From CAWEDP01 sp963807925 (GTDB taxonomy: Bacteria; Acidobacteriota; Vicinamibacteria; Vicinamibacterales; CAVVIG01): DNA of 64,000 nucleotides. The translations under genes and the position numbers were made by a program. Below the pieces are notes generated by a model that worked only from the letters and a program-made list of their open reading frames with translations, was not told the DNA's origin and searched no databases. Location: contig CAWEDP010000001.1 in assembly GCA_963807925.1 (NCBI GenBank), positions 124,001 to 188,000 of the forward strand, read 5' to 3'. Every line of letters begins with the position of its first letter. The stretch's first letter is position 1. Shown here one piece after another: positions 45,266 through 55,950 of this stretch.

Positions 45266-47956
45266 TCAGTTCTTCACGAACTCCACCAGCGTGCCGTCGT
45301 CGCGATTGATGTCGACGCTGCGCACCGGGCCGGCGAGCGGGATCGGCACGTCGACAATCCGGTCGCCCACCGGCACGACGACCTGGGTTTCCTGCCGATC
45401 GGCGGAGGTGATCGTCACCGTCAGCGGAAAATCGAAGACTTCGCCGAGCTGCTCGACGTGAATCACGGCGCGCGCGCCGCCGGCGCCCTGCTCGATCCGG
45501 GACGAGACCTTCGCGCGCGGCAGCGTCGACCCGTCGATCCACTGATTGAAGAACCGGGCGAGCGGCCGCCCGCTCACCGACTCCATCGCGGCGCGGAATT
45601 CCTCGGCGCCCGTCTTCTTGAAGCGCGACGCGGCGTAGAACCGGCGCACCCCGGTGAAGAACGCGTCGTCGCCGACGAGCCGCCGCAGCATGTGCAGCAC
45701 CGCCGCCGACTTGTTGTAGACCAGCGCCCGGAAGATGCGGCTGTCGCCGCGGACGTGTCCCAGCCGATAGCCCAGACGAATCGGGCCCTGATCGGACTGC
45801 TGCATCGCCCAGCGCTTGAATTGGCGAAGGACGCCGGTGAAGGTCTCCTCGCCGCGGTGGTGCTGCGCATAGAGCGCCGCGAAGTACTGCGCGAAGCCCT
45901 CGCTGATCCACTGCTCGTGGTAGTTGCGCCAGCCGACCGCCTGCCCCCACCACTGGTGCGCGATCTCGTGCGCGAGGAAGAACTCGGGAAAATCGTCGAA
46001 CGACGCCGGATCGTTCCGCCACACGAACGGCGTGTTCGGCAGCGGCTGGTTGAGCGCGGCGAAAAATCCCGGGCTGTGGCCGCCCGGCAGATCGCTCTCG
46101 AGCAGCGCCAGCGTGAAAGCGGGGTACGGCGCCTCGCCGATGAGCGAGTCGTAGAACCGGAGGATCTCGGCCGCGCGCTCGGCCAGCTCCCGTGCGGGCC
46201 GGACCTGGCGCGGGTTGGCCTGCACGGTAAGAGTCAGCGTCCCTCCGTCGTCCAGCGTCACCGTCGTCGGATCGAGACGCGTGAAGCGGCTGACGACGAA
46301 CGCGAGATAGCGCAGCGGCTGGGACGTCGTGAACAGATACGTCTTGCGGGACTGGCCCCCCTCGCGGCCGGTAGTAGCCATCGGGAACCCGGCGTCCAGC
46401 GTGCCGCTGGCGACACAGTCGTAATTGGAGGGGACGGTGATGCGGATGCTCGCGGTCGCGTAGTCGGTGATCGGCGCCTGCGGATACCAGTAGCTGCGAC
46501 TGCTGAACAGATAGCTGCGCTCCGGCTGGAACGCCGGCATCCCATCGTCGGGGGCAATGCCCTGGGGCGCGCGCGGCGCCCCCTGCACCGCCTCGGCGTC
46601 TTCCCGCTGCGGTTCGAGCCGGCCCGCGTACGCGACGGTGAGCAGCAGGTCGTCGTCTCGCAGCAGGGTCGAAGGCAGGTTGATGATAATCGTGTTCTGG
46701 TTGTGGATGCGGAGCCCGGGCAGCCGGCCGAACAGGTCGCTGCCGATCGACTGGACGACCAGCGGTTCGGCCAGCCGCAGCGTGATCGAGTTGAGCGAGG
46801 TCGCCAGGACCCGGAGCTGGAGGCGGACGCGCCCCTCGATCCACAGGCGATCGGGCGTCAGCGACACGTCGACGTCGTAGCCGAGCACGTCGTAGCTGGC
46901 GAGGTCGTCCTCGTTGTAGGCGGAGCCGAACCGGGCACGGTTCGCCTCTGAGGCATAGACCGAGATGTTGTGGCGCCGCTTGCGATCGAAAAAGGAGATG
47001 TCCTCGGGCTCGTTGCCCGACCGCACGTAGGTCAGCGTGTCGTACCGCGGCGTGCGAATTTCGGCGAGGAAGTCGCCGGGGGCCGGCAGAATCGACCAGA
47101 GCTCGCGGCTCAGATCGCTCATGTCCACCGAATAGGATTTCGACACCTCCTCGCGAAAGACCTCCTCGGCGCGACGGATGTCTCGCGAGTCGACCGGCCG
47201 CGGCTCGAGCCGGTCGAGATCCACGAGCGCGGCGACGTCCTGCGGATTCATCCGCAGGTAGGCGGCGTCGAACCGCGTCTGGAGCGTGGCGGCACCGCAG
47301 AAGATCTTCAGCTGCCCCTTTTCGATCTCCGGCGTCGGCTCGAACCTGACATCGCCGCGGCCGAGCAGCAGCACGCCGGTCGGACCCTCGGCGCTGTCCA
47401 CCACGAAGAGCGATCCCTCGGCGAGAACGAGATCGAGGTCTTCGACGGCAATCTTCAGATCCCGGGCCTCGAACTGCTTCATGGGATCGAGCGACAGGCG
47501 ATACAGGTTCTGGACCGGCGTGAGCCGCTGCTGGGCGGCGATGCGCCAACTGTCGTCGGCCGCCGACCCGCCGGCGCGCTTGACGTCGAGCCGCCACGAT
47601 TCGCTGCGCGCCCGCGCCGCGAACTCGATAAACACGTCCAACGACAGCCGGTACCCGTCGCCCGGCAGGGTGCCCCGGAGCGGCTCGCGATCGCGTTCGC
47701 GCACCACAGCGCGCGTCACGCCCGCCGGAAACTCTGAGCGCGCGAACTCATCGGCCTCCGCGCGGTCTGCCCTCTCCGTCAGCAGGTCGACGTACTCGTC
47801 GGGCCGGCCGCTCTGCGCCACCTGCTCGAGACGCTGCAGGAGCGCGCCGACGCCGTCGCCTTCGGCGGGGCTCTGTGGCGCCGCGGCGCCGCCACGGCCG
47901 TTCAGGGCCGCGACGAGCGCCACCGCCAACGCGAGACCGAACACCCGGGTCTTCAC
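45266..47956 (-). CDS. M1-family zinc aminopeptidase
   Basis: An 896-residue exported metallopeptidase. A signal peptide (RVFGLALAVALVAALNG) is followed by a long N-terminal region (about 40-370) without an obvious named domain. The M1 catalytic module has HEIAHQWWGQ (two zinc His and the catalytic Glu) and EQWISEGFAQYFAAL, with the third ligand Glu 19 residues after the second His. RLGHVRGDSRIFRALVYNKSAAVLHML includes the transition-state Tyr, and C-terminal beta and helical parts follow. The GAMEN-like exopeptidase element reads ALLESDLPGGHSPGFFAALNQ, departing from the classic form, so substrate mode is uncertain. Confidence 0.9.
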   Translation of the reverse strand: MKTRVFGLALAVALVAALNGRGGAAAPQSPAEGDGVGALLQRLEQVAQSGRPDEYVDLLTERADRAEADEFARSEFPAGVTRAVVRERDREPLRGTLPGDGYRLSLDVFIEFAARARSESWRLDVKRAGGSAADDSWRIAAQQRLTPVQNLYRLSLDPMKQFEARDLKIAVEDLDLVLAEGSLFVVDSAEGPTGVLLLGRGDVRFEPTPEIEKGQLKIFCGAATLQTRFDAAYLRMNPQDVAALVDLDRLEPRPVDSRDIRRAEEVFREEVSKSYSVDMSDLSRELWSILPAPGDFLAEIRTPRYDTLTYVRSGNEPEDISFFDRKRRHNISVYASEANRARFGSAYNEDDLASYDVLGYDVDVSLTPDRLWIEGRVRLQLRVLATSLNSITLRLAEPLVVQSIGSDLFGRLPGLRIHNQNTIIINLPSTLLRDDDLLLTVAYAGRLEPQREDAEAVQGAPRAPQGIAPDDGMPAFQPERSYLFSSRSYWYPQAPITDYATASIRITVPSNYDCVASGTLDAGFPMATTGREGGQSRKTYLFTTSQPLRYLAFVVSRFTRLDPTTVTLDDGGTLTLTVQANPRQVRPARELAERAAEILRFYDSLIGEAPYPAFTLALLESDLPGGHSPGFFAALNQPLPNTPFVWRNDPASFDDFPEFFLAHEIAHQWWGQAVGWRNYHEQWISEGFAQYFAALYAQHHRGEETFTGVLRQFKRWAMQQSDQGPIRLGYRLGHVRGDSRIFRALVYNKSAAVLHMLRRLVGDDAFFTGVRRFYAASRFKKTGAEEFRAAMESVSGRPLARFFNQWIDGSTLPRAKVSSRIEQGAGGARAVIHVEQLGEVFDFPLTVTITSADRQETQVVVPVGDRIVDVPIPLAGPVRSVDINRDDGTLVEFVKN

Positions 47957-47989
47957 TCTGCCATCGCCTTCAGGTCTGGCGCGACCTCG

Positions 47990-49171
47990 TCAGATTATCC
48001 CCAATTCCCGGCCCACCCGGGCAAAGGCGTCGAGCGCCATCTGCAGTTCCTCGCGACGATGCGTGGCGGTCACAATCGTGCGCACGCGCGCCTTGTCGCG
48101 CGGTACGGTCGGGAAACCGATGCCTTGCGCGAACACCCCCTGGGCGAACAGGCGATCCGAGAGCGCCATCGCCAGCGCCCCGTCCCCGACGATGACCGGC
48201 GTGATCGGGCTCTCGCTCGACCCGGTATCGAACCCGAGCGCCTGCAGCCCGCCCTTGAAGAATCGCGTGTTCTCCCACAGCCGATCGATGATCTGCGGCT
48301 CCTCGAGCAGCACGTCGATGGCCGCGATGCACGCGGCCGCCACGGCCGGAGGATGCGACGTCGAAAAGAGAAACGGCCGGGCGCGGTGACACAGATAGTC
48401 GATGAGTGCCCGGGACCCCGCCACGTAGCCGCCGAGCACGCCGATCGCCTTCGACAAGGTTCCAACCTGGATGTCCACCCGCCCGTGCACGTTGAAATGG
48501 TCGACCGTGCCGCGTCCGTTTTTGCCGAACACCCCGCTCGCGTGCGCGTCGTCCACCATCATGATGCATCCGAATTCCTCCGCCAGCGCGCAGAGATCGG
48601 GCAGCGGCCCGAGGTCGCCGTCCATGCTGAACACGCCGTCGGTGATGAGCAGTTTGCGCTGTGAGGCGGGCAGAGCCCGCAGGATTGTCCGCGCGGCATC
48701 GGTGTCCCGGTGCGGGAACACCTTGATGACGGCACGGCTGAGGCGGCAGCCGTCGATGATGCTCGCGTGGTTCAGCTCGTCGGAAACGACGACATCGTCC
48801 CTGCCGAGCACGGCCGAGACCGTGCCCGCGTTCGCCGTGAAGCCGCTCTGAAAGACGACCACGGCTTCGGTCTGTTTGAACGCCGCAAGCTTCCGCTCGA
48901 GCTCCATGTGGATTTCGAACGTGCCCGCGATCGGACGGACCGACCCGGTTCCGACGCCGAACCGTGCCATCGCGTCGAGCGCGCGCTCCCGCAGCCGCCG
49001 GTGCGTGGTCAGACCGAGATAGTTGTTCGAGGAGAGGTTGACCACGCGCTGGTGATCGACGGTCGTCGTCGCCTGTTGGGCGTCGGACAGGATTCGGAGC
49101 GATCGATACAGGCCCTGGGCTCTCAGCTCGTCCAGTTCAGCCGACAGAAATGCCAGCGGATCGGATCTCAT
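47990..49171 (-). CDS. Alpha-oxoamine synthase (glycine C-acetyltransferase / BioF family)
   Basis: A 393-residue PLP enzyme condensing an acyl-CoA with an amino acid. NLSSNNYLGLTTHRRLRERA, GVGTGSVRPIAGTFEIHMELERKLAAF, DELNHASIIDGCRLS, DDAHASGVFGKNGRGT and the PLP-lysine segment GTLSKAIGVLGGYVAG are family marks. Kbl and BioF are hard to separate by eye; the TFEIHMELE form leans to Kbl-like. It is the only gene of threonine or biotin metabolism seen here. Confidence 0.9.
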   Translation of the reverse strand: MRSDPLAFLSAELDELRAQGLYRSLRILSDAQQATTTVDHQRVVNLSSNNYLGLTTHRRLRERALDAMARFGVGTGSVRPIAGTFEIHMELERKLAAFKQTEAVVVFQSGFTANAGTVSAVLGRDDVVVSDELNHASIIDGCRLSRAVIKVFPHRDTDAARTILRALPASQRKLLITDGVFSMDGDLGPLPDLCALAEEFGCIMMVDDAHASGVFGKNGRGTVDHFNVHGRVDIQVGTLSKAIGVLGGYVAGSRALIDYLCHRARPFLFSTSHPPAVAAACIAAIDVLLEEPQIIDRLWENTRFFKGGLQALGFDTGSSESPITPVIVGDGALAMALSDRLFAQGVFAQGIGFPTVPRDKARVRTIVTATHRREELQMALDAFARVGRELGII

Positions 49172-49235
49172 CGCGCAGCCAGTATATGAGGAGACTGGGA
49201 GAGCGGAGAGGGCGAGATGGGGGTTTCCCCCAGCG

Positions 49236-49577
49236 TCACTGCGTGAGAAGGATCGTGGCCCAGGGCACGATGGCGGCCACGAGATAGATGGCCGTCAACA
49301 GCGCGACCAGATTGTGGACGCGGTGCAGGTGGAGGAGCATGCCGAAGCCGATCGCCACGAGCTTGGTTCCCGCCAGTCCGGCGCCGAGACCGGCGGCGGA
49401 GACGGCAGAACTGACGAGCGGATTGGCCTCGATGCCCGGGCCCCATATGCGCACGCCAAGATACGTAAACGCCCCATCGAGGCACTGGACGACCACGAAC
49501 CCCAGAACCGCCAGGTCGCCGAACGCGCTTCGCGGCGTGTCCCACCGCCTGTAGACGCGAGAAAGCGGGTTGCCCAT
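49236..49577 (-). CDS. DUF5658-like small membrane protein
   Basis: A 113-residue protein from the ATG at 49577 (an ATG at 49607 is also possible). Three hydrophobic segments (FGDLAVLGFVVVQCLDGAFTYLGV, AGLGAGLAGTKLVAIGFGMLL, LVALLTAIYLVAAIVPWATILL) with LDGAFTYLG...EANPLV between the first two match the DUF5658 theme. Function unknown. Confidence 0.72.
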   Translation of the reverse strand: MGNPLSRVYRRWDTPRSAFGDLAVLGFVVVQCLDGAFTYLGVRIWGPGIEANPLVSSAVSAAGLGAGLAGTKLVAIGFGMLLHLHRVHNLVALLTAIYLVAAIVPWATILLTQ

Positions 49578-49728
49578 GATCGTGAGCGTTCTGCCCTGTC
49601 CCCTCATGTCCTTCTACTGCATGGTACGCAGTTCAGATCCGGTATCGCGAGGAAAAAACCGAAAGCCGCCGCAACCGCTGTATCCGCAGAAAGACTGCAC
49701 ATACCGATTTGAGACGGACCGTGCGGTG

Positions 49729-51691
49729 TCACCGAACTTCGAAGATGCGATCCGAGCCGAACGCCGCCACCTCCCGTGCGCCGTGGGCGACCGCCCAGGC
49801 GCTGGTTCGGGGGCCCGCCTCCCCCAGGTAGCTGCCTTCGTGGACAATCAGGTGGGTGGCGTGCGAGTCGATCACTGCCTGCCATGCCTGCCCGGGCTGC
49901 CGCGACAGATCCCTGAGTTGCTCGGCCCACAGTCCGTAGAGGTCCGGCGCGCCTCCGCTGTACCCGTTCACCAGCGGGCGCCAGTGCAGGGTCGAGAAGT
50001 ACATGTAGCGTATCTCAAACGCCACTTCGCCGAACGGCAGCTCGATCAGCGCGCTCGATGGCGGTAGGGTGGCCACGAAGCGATACACGGGCGGCATCTC
50101 GGCCCGGGCCGGCAGGTGGTCCGGAAGGGGGGCGAGTCCGCTCTGCGTGTATTCGGCGGAAGTGACGTTGATCGGGATCGGCGAGGCCCACGCCTCGGCT
50201 GTCATCAGCGCCGCCGCTACCGCGACCATCAGCGGGCCATGGCGGCGCCGCGCGATTCCCCCACCGCCGATCCCCGCCAGCCCGGCGAGGCCGAGCGCGA
50301 CGATCATCGCGTAGCGGGCCGGCACGCGCAGGCCGTCGAAGCCTGGCACGTGATCATAGAACAGCGCGTAGATGTTCCAGTCCTCGACCGGGCGCGCCCG
50401 CGCGTGGATGTCGGGCCCCAGTGACATCGCAAACGCAAACAAGGTGACGATGCACAGCGTGCTGACGGGCGAGGCGAACCAGAGTCGCGCCGCCGAACGG
50501 GCGCGCTGCGAGATCGCCACCAGCGCGAGGGCAAGCGCTGCAGCAACCAGCACGCCACGGCCGAGACTGGTCAATCGGAAATCGATGCCGGCGACCGTGA
50601 CGCGCAGCGACCAGCCGAACAGGATGGCGAGGGAGATGCCGCACGCCAGCGTCAGCAGGACTGTCAGAACGGGCGCAGCGAATCGGGCGCGGCCCGCCGA
50701 GGACCACCCCGCCTGCCGCCAGAGCTGAACCGAGGCAAGGGCTGCCAGCATGACGATGGTGAACCCGGGAAAGAGGTAGCCCTCAGGCTGCGGCCACGCG
50801 CGGACGATCCGTCCCCACAGCCGGAGGCCGCTTTCCGTGGTGAGGTAGGAGAGCGTGTCGGCGGCAAAGCGTCGGGTTTCGGCCAGCGACCGCGGGCTGA
50901 AGCCGAGCTGTCGGAGGTGCCAGTACGGCAGCAGGAACGGCAGCGTCGCCGCGCCGACCGCCGTCACCGCGGCCGCGGCCCGCGCCAGGAGCGCACGGTC
51001 GCTCCACAGGTGTCGGCGGGTGATCTCGATCGCCAGGTACAGCGCCATCACCGGACTGAAATAGAGCACGTAGTACCCACACGAGAGGTTCTGCGCCGCC
51101 CAGGCGGCCGCGCCGCCGGCCAGCGGCAGCGTGCGGCGCGATTCGAGGAATCGATGGAATCCGAACAGCGCCAGCGGCATCCACATCGACGACAGCACCT
51201 GCACGTGCGGCATCGTGCCGAATCGATAGGGCGCGAAGCCGAAGGCGATGCCGGCCAGAAACGCACCGGCCGCCGACCCCGTCAGCGCGCGGACGAACAG
51301 GAACATGCCGACAGCGGACAGGAAGAACGTCAGCAGGAAGAGGACGTTGTAGCAGAGGATGGGATTCTTCGTGGCCGCGTACACCGGCAGCACGAGCAGG
51401 GCCTGCGCGGTCAGATGCTCGGAGTAGGCCAGCGCCAGTGGATGCGGATAGTAGATGTTGGCGTTCCAGGTCCTCCTGCAGCGCGCCAGGGTGGCCGGTG
51501 ACGGCGCGCAGCAGGTGCTCGGCGTCCCAGGCGACAATCCACGTGTTCAGGAGCGGGTCGCCGAAGTCCGACGGCACATCGCGTGCGATCCCCCGAAGGA
51601 GCGGCCATGTCAGAGCGACCGTGAGGACCGCGTACGCGAGACAGGCGCGCACGACAGGCGAGCGGTGAAACGCGGCGTGCTCACGTTGCAC
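49729..51691 (-). pseudogene. Multi-TM membrane protein (GT-C/YfhO-like), one-base frameshift
   Basis: From the start at 51691 the frame reads MQREHAAFHRSPVVRACLAY, a TM helix, then FGDPLLNTWIVAWDAEHLLRAVTGHPGALQE before degenerating. The next frame resumes at TWNANIYYPHPLALAYSEHL and runs through about ten more TM helices to a soluble C-terminal part (VYRFVATLPPSSALIELPFGE). Dropping one base in the run near 51471-51477 joins them into 653 residues. The early DPLLNTW acidic loop fits GT-C glycosyltransferases or YfhO-like proteins. It overlaps the permease stop by 11 bases. Confidence 0.78.
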
Positions 51692-52700
51692 GTTGGGAGG
51701 TCAGCTCGTCGAGGGTCACCGTGAGGATGGCCGCCGTCGGAATGGCGAGAATGGCGCCCACCAGTCCCCAGAGCTCGCCGCCGATGAGCAAGGCCACGAT
51801 CACCGTGACCGGGCTGACGCCGACGCGCCGCTCCATGATCTTGGGCACCAGGACGTTGGCTTCGAGCTGATGGAGGACGAGGAAGTAGACGCCCACGGCC
51901 AGCGCGAGCTTGGCGGAGGCGCTCAGGGCGATGACCACCGCCGAAATGCCCGCCACGATCGGTCCCACAATCGGAATGGTCTCGCCGACCGCCGCGATGA
52001 GCGCGACGACATAGAAGTAGCGGATGCCCATCAGCCACAGGCCGATGGCGGCGAACAGCCCCATGACCACGGCGAGCGTGAGCTGGGCGCTGAGCCACGC
52101 GCCGACCTTCTTGGCGCTCTCGCGTCCGGCCGCGGCGACGCTCGCGCGCGAGCCGGCCGGAAACCATCGCGTGAGGTGGCCGAAGAGCGCCTCTCCCTCG
52201 GCCAGGAAATAGAAGCTCAGAATCAGGATCGTGACCAGGCCGAACACGCCGCCGACCAGGCCCCACAGCGCCTGGACTACGGTGGTGATGGCGCTGCCGC
52301 CAGTGCCCGCCGGCGCATTCTGCACCGCTTCCTGAATCGTGATCTCGTGCGCCATCAGGTGGTGCCGGATCAGGAAGCCCTGGAGCTCGTTGAACGCCTG
52401 CGGCGTGCGGCTCCAGAGCTCGCCGGCCTGATCGATGAGCGGCGGCACCACGGCGAGACCGGCGAGCGTGAGCACGGCGATGATGCTCACGTAGACGAAC
52501 AGGATGGCGAAGGTCCGGGACACCTGACGCGGCCGCTCCAGGACACGGACCGTCGGCGCCAGCCCCATCGCGACGATCGTGCTCACGTAGATCAGCATGA
52601 CGGCCGATCTCGCGGCCCAGAGCACGCCAACCCCGATCGCGGCCGCCGCCACCGTGAACACGGTCCGCGTCATGCGCCGGGTGAACTCGACGTCGGTCAC
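51681..52700 (-). CDS. AI-2E family transporter (PerM/YtvI-like permease)
   Basis: A 339-residue membrane protein with about seven TM helices. VVPPLIDQAGELWSRTPQAFNELQGFL is the extended helical domain, and VGETIPIVGPIVAGISAVVIAL plus HQLEANVLVPKIMERRVGVSPVTVIVALLIGGELWGLVGAILAIPTAAI are signature blocks. The GTG at 52700 forms GTGA with the aminotransferase stop; the much longer in-frame extension upstream is antisense-like. Substrates vary in the family, so transport of AI-2 should not be assumed. Confidence 0.92.
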   Translation of the reverse strand: MTDVEFTRRMTRTVFTVAAAAIGVGVLWAARSAVMLIYVSTIVAMGLAPTVRVLERPRQVSRTFAILFVYVSIIAVLTLAGLAVVPPLIDQAGELWSRTPQAFNELQGFLIRHHLMAHEITIQEAVQNAPAGTGGSAITTVVQALWGLVGGVFGLVTILILSFYFLAEGEALFGHLTRWFPAGSRASVAAAGRESAKKVGAWLSAQLTLAVVMGLFAAIGLWLMGIRYFYVVALIAAVGETIPIVGPIVAGISAVVIALSASAKLALAVGVYFLVLHQLEANVLVPKIMERRVGVSPVTVIVALLIGGELWGLVGAILAIPTAAILTVTLDELTSQRAT

Positions 52701-53915
52701 GCGAGGTACTGCGACGTGAAATCCGCGAGGAGGTCGTAGATGTCGGACAATTCCTCCGGCGACGCGAGGAACACGACCCGGAAGAAGCCGTCCTCGGGCG
52801 CCATCCCGAATCCCGAACCGTATACGCAGAGCACGCCGGTGGCGCGCAGCAGCGCCAGCACGTAGTCTTCGTCGGTCTTGCCGGCGGGAAGGCTCACCTT
52901 CGGCATCGCGTAGAACCCCGCCGTCGGGGTGACGCACGTCACCCCGGGAATCGAGCCGAGGCGCGCGGCGGTGAGCGTCGCCCGCGTCTGCAACGCGGCG
53001 CGAAAGGCGATCTGATGGGATCGATCGCCGCCGAGCGCCGCGGCCACCGCGAACTGCATCGGCACGGTGCTGCACAACCGGCCGTCCGCCAGCTTCGCCA
53101 CGGCCGCCACCACATCGTGCAGCCGGGGCGACCGCCCGATGCCCATCCAGCCGGTCCGCCAGCCCGGCGCGAGGTAGGCCTTGGACAGGCTCGAGAAGGA
53201 AATGATCGCCGCGTCGGGATCGAGGCTGCCGATGGAGGGCAGCGGCCCGCCGTAGCCAAGGTCGCCGTACACCTCGTCAGCCAGCAACACCAGTCCATGT
53301 CGCTCGGTGAAATGGAGCAGCCCGCGCCGCGTCGCGGACGAGTAGGTCGCGCCGGTCGGGTTGTTCGGATCGATCGCCACGACCGCGCGGGTCGCGGGGG
53401 TGACCAGCGCGCGAAGGTCGTCAAGGTTCGGCGCCCAGCCGAGCTCGGGGTCGCACCGGTAGTAGCGGGCCCGGGCGCCGAGCTTCGCCAGTACCGCCGT
53501 GTAGAGTGGATAGCTGGGCATCGGCACGAGCACGTCCCCGCCCTCATCCACCAGTGCGCTGAGCGCGAGCTCGATCGCTTCAGAGGTGCCGGCCGTGATG
53601 AAGACGCGATCGGGCGTCATCGGAAGGCCGCGGCCGGTCAGTTCCTGGGCGACGGCGTCGCGCGCGGCCGGAATTCCCGCCGAGGGGCCGTATCCGTTGT
53701 GACCGTCCCGCAGGGCGCGCTCGACGGCGGCAATCAGGTGCGGCGGCGTCTGAAAGCCGAAGGCGACCGGATCTCCGATGTTCAGGGTACCGCACCCGGG
53801 TGCCCTGCGCCTCAACTTTGTTGGCCTCCACCACGATATTCCGGATGGCGTAGGAGAAGCGGTGGATGCGGCCGGCAACAGGTATGGCTGACGAGGATTC
53901 ACTAGTGATGGACAC
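52697..53915 (-). pseudogene. Class I/II aminotransferase, one-base frameshift near the start
   Basis: The N-terminus (SITSESSSAIPVAGRIHRFSYAIRNIVVEANKVEAQGTRVRY) ends in one frame, and LNIGDPVAFGFQTPPHLIAAVERAL continues in the next. One extra base in the GGG at 53785-53787 (CCC on the coding strand) splits TAC-CTG-AAC. Corrected length is 405 residues. VAIDPNNPTGATYS, the PLP lysine in ISFSSLSKAYLAPGWRTGWMG and the C-terminal FFRVVFLASPEEL are intact; this resembles alanine- or LL-DAP-type enzymes. It leads an operon with the permease and membrane protein. Confidence 0.82.
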
Positions 53916-54139
53916 GGACCGATCTTATCGTGGGTTACACATTTTGTTCTGTGATGTGCGATCCATCCGGGCGCTGTGCACCTTTTACACACCCCCAAAT
54001 CGTCCAACCGCGTCGAACCGCGCAAATATTACTCGAAACGGGTCGATCCGACGGGCAGCCTGAGTCGAACTTGATGAGACAAGTACAATAATTGGAATAG
54101 GTTACAGAGATGGCAAGATACTTGGATCGGGAGGCAGCG

Positions 54140-55080
54140 ATGATCCGCGGTTGGCTCATCATGAGTGGCGTCGCAGGGTTGGTGATGCAAGCGGCGGCGG
54201 CCCTGGGGCAGACCGGACCGGTCGCGACGTTCAAGTCGGCGGTCGATTTGGTTCGAGTGAGCGCGATTGCGCGGGACCACAAAGGACACTTCGTGGACAA
54301 CCTGGCGATGGGCGATTTCGAAGTGCTCGACGACGGCGTGCCGCGGCGGATCATCGAGTTCAGCCACGAGTCGGAAGGCATCAGCGTGGCGCTGTTGTTC
54401 GACGTGAGCGGCAGCATGGGGTCGAAGATCGCCGACGCCCGCGAGGCGGCGGCGCATGTGCTCGCGTGGCTCGATCCGACGCGCGACGAAGTGGCCATCT
54501 ACGCCTTCGATACGCGGCTCGAGGAAGTCGTCCCGTTCACGGTCGGTCTGAAGGACCTGCCGTCGTCGATGTCGACCATCCGGCCGTTCGGCGCCACGTC
54601 CTTGCACGACGCGATTGCCGAAACGGCCCGGCGATCGGCCCATCGCGGCCGTCGTCGCAGCGCCGTCGTCGTGCTGACCGACGGCGAGGACACGGCAAGC
54701 CAGTTGACGGCGCCGCAGGTGTCGGCGATTGCGAGCGGGATTGACGTGCCGGTCTACATCTTCGGCATCGTGAAGGGCATCGACAACCCGCTGGAGGATC
54801 GAATCGACGATCCAGCCGGGCCGGTCGCGACTGACGGGAGCGCTCGACGATCTCGCGGTGTTCACCGGCGGCCGCGTGTTCATCGCCAGCGCACCCGGGC
54901 AGCGGAGCCTGGCCGCGCGGCAGCTGGTCGAGGAGCTTCGCCATCAGTACCTTCATCGCGTTCGAATCGAGCGGCCAACCGGGCTGGCATCCGCTCGTGG
55001 TCCGCGCGCGCAGCAAGGACCTCGTCGTGCGAGCCCGTAACGGGTATATGGTCGGGCAATCTCGCCCGAATTCGTTCTAA
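54140..55080 (+). pseudogene. Secreted VWA-domain protein with two one-base frameshifts
   Basis: Starts at the ATG with GGGAGG 5 bases upstream; signal peptide WLIMSGVAGLVMQAAAALG. The region HFVDNLAMGDFEVLDDGVPR is the VWFA-related N-terminal beta part, and VALLFDVSGSMGSKI is the MIDAS DxSxS. VVVLTDGEDTAS follows. The frame breaks near 54836 (GGG) after DDPAGPVATDG, resumes as ALDDLAVFTGGRVFIASAPG, breaks again near 54952 (TT), and resumes as IAFESSGQPGWHPLVVRARS to the TAA at 55078. Corrected length is 312 residues. OmpA-like gene follows 14 bases on. Confidence 0.82.
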
Positions 55081-55094
55081 GGAGGGTCTGAAAC

Positions 55095-55778
55095 ATGCGT
55101 AGTTTTCTCGTGGCGGTTCCGATAGCGGCGATGGCGATCAGCGGTGCCGGGTGCGCCACCAAGAAGTTCGTGCGGACGAGCGTCGGCGAGGTCAACGACA
55201 AGATCGAGGCGACCAACCGCTCCCTCGAGGAGACGCAGGAGCGGACGCGCCGCAACGAGGGGCGCATCACGGAAGTCGATCAGAAGGCAGGCGAGGCGGC
55301 ACAGGCCGCGCAGGTGGCGCACACCGCCGCCAACGACGCGGCCACGGCCGCCAGCGCCGCGTCGAACGCGGCCAGCGCGGCCGGCGCGAAAGCCGACGCC
55401 GTGGACAAGGCGTCCAAGCGGCTGATCTACGAAGTGGTGCTGAGCGAGGATCAGGGCAACTTCAAGTTCGGCAAGACGGACCTGCCTGACGAGGCCAAGG
55501 CGAAGCTGGACGAGCTGATCAACCAGATCAAGGCGGATCCCAAGGGCGCCTACTTCGAAATCGAAGGACACACCGACAACGTCGGCACCGACAAGGTCAA
55601 CGAGCGCATCGGCCTCGAGCGGGCCGAGGCGGTGAAGCGGTATCTGTACGAGCAGCACCAGATTCCGCTCCACAAGATGAACGTCATCAGCTACGGCGAA
55701 GAGAAGCCGGTGGCGCCGAACAAGACGAAGGCGGGCCGTGCGCAGAACCGCCGCGTCGTCATCAAGGTCCTCACCTAA
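55095..55778 (+). CDS. OmpA-family peptidoglycan-binding lipoprotein
   Basis: A 227-residue protein. The signal ends in a lipobox (ISGAGC). An Ala-rich coiled coil (KIEATNRSLEETQERTRR to ASKR) resembles Lpp-like spacers. The C-terminal OmpA domain has FEIEGHTDNVGTDKVNERIGLERAEAVKRYL and GRAQNRRVVIKV, which bind peptidoglycan. AAGGAGG lies 8 bases upstream of the ATG. It probably tethers the outer membrane to the wall and could be cotranscribed with the VWA gene. Confidence 0.92.
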   Translation: MRSFLVAVPIAAMAISGAGCATKKFVRTSVGEVNDKIEATNRSLEETQERTRRNEGRITEVDQKAGEAAQAAQVAHTAANDAATAASAASNAASAAGAKADAVDKASKRLIYEVVLSEDQGNFKFGKTDLPDEAKAKLDELINQIKADPKGAYFEIEGHTDNVGTDKVNERIGLERAEAVKRYLYEQHQIPLHKMNVISYGEEKPVAPNKTKAGRAQNRRVVIKVLT

Positions 55779-55950
55779 GCGACTGCCGTTCCCACGCGCC
55801 GAGTCCGCCGAGTCCTGGTCCGATGACCTCTCGGCGGTCTCGGCTTGCTCCGCCCGCCCGGCATCAGCGTCACCCGACGTCCTTCCCGTGGCATCCATCG
55901 CGGCAGATTGAGTTCCCCGGAGTCGCCGGTTTTGGTAGGCTTCGAAGCCT

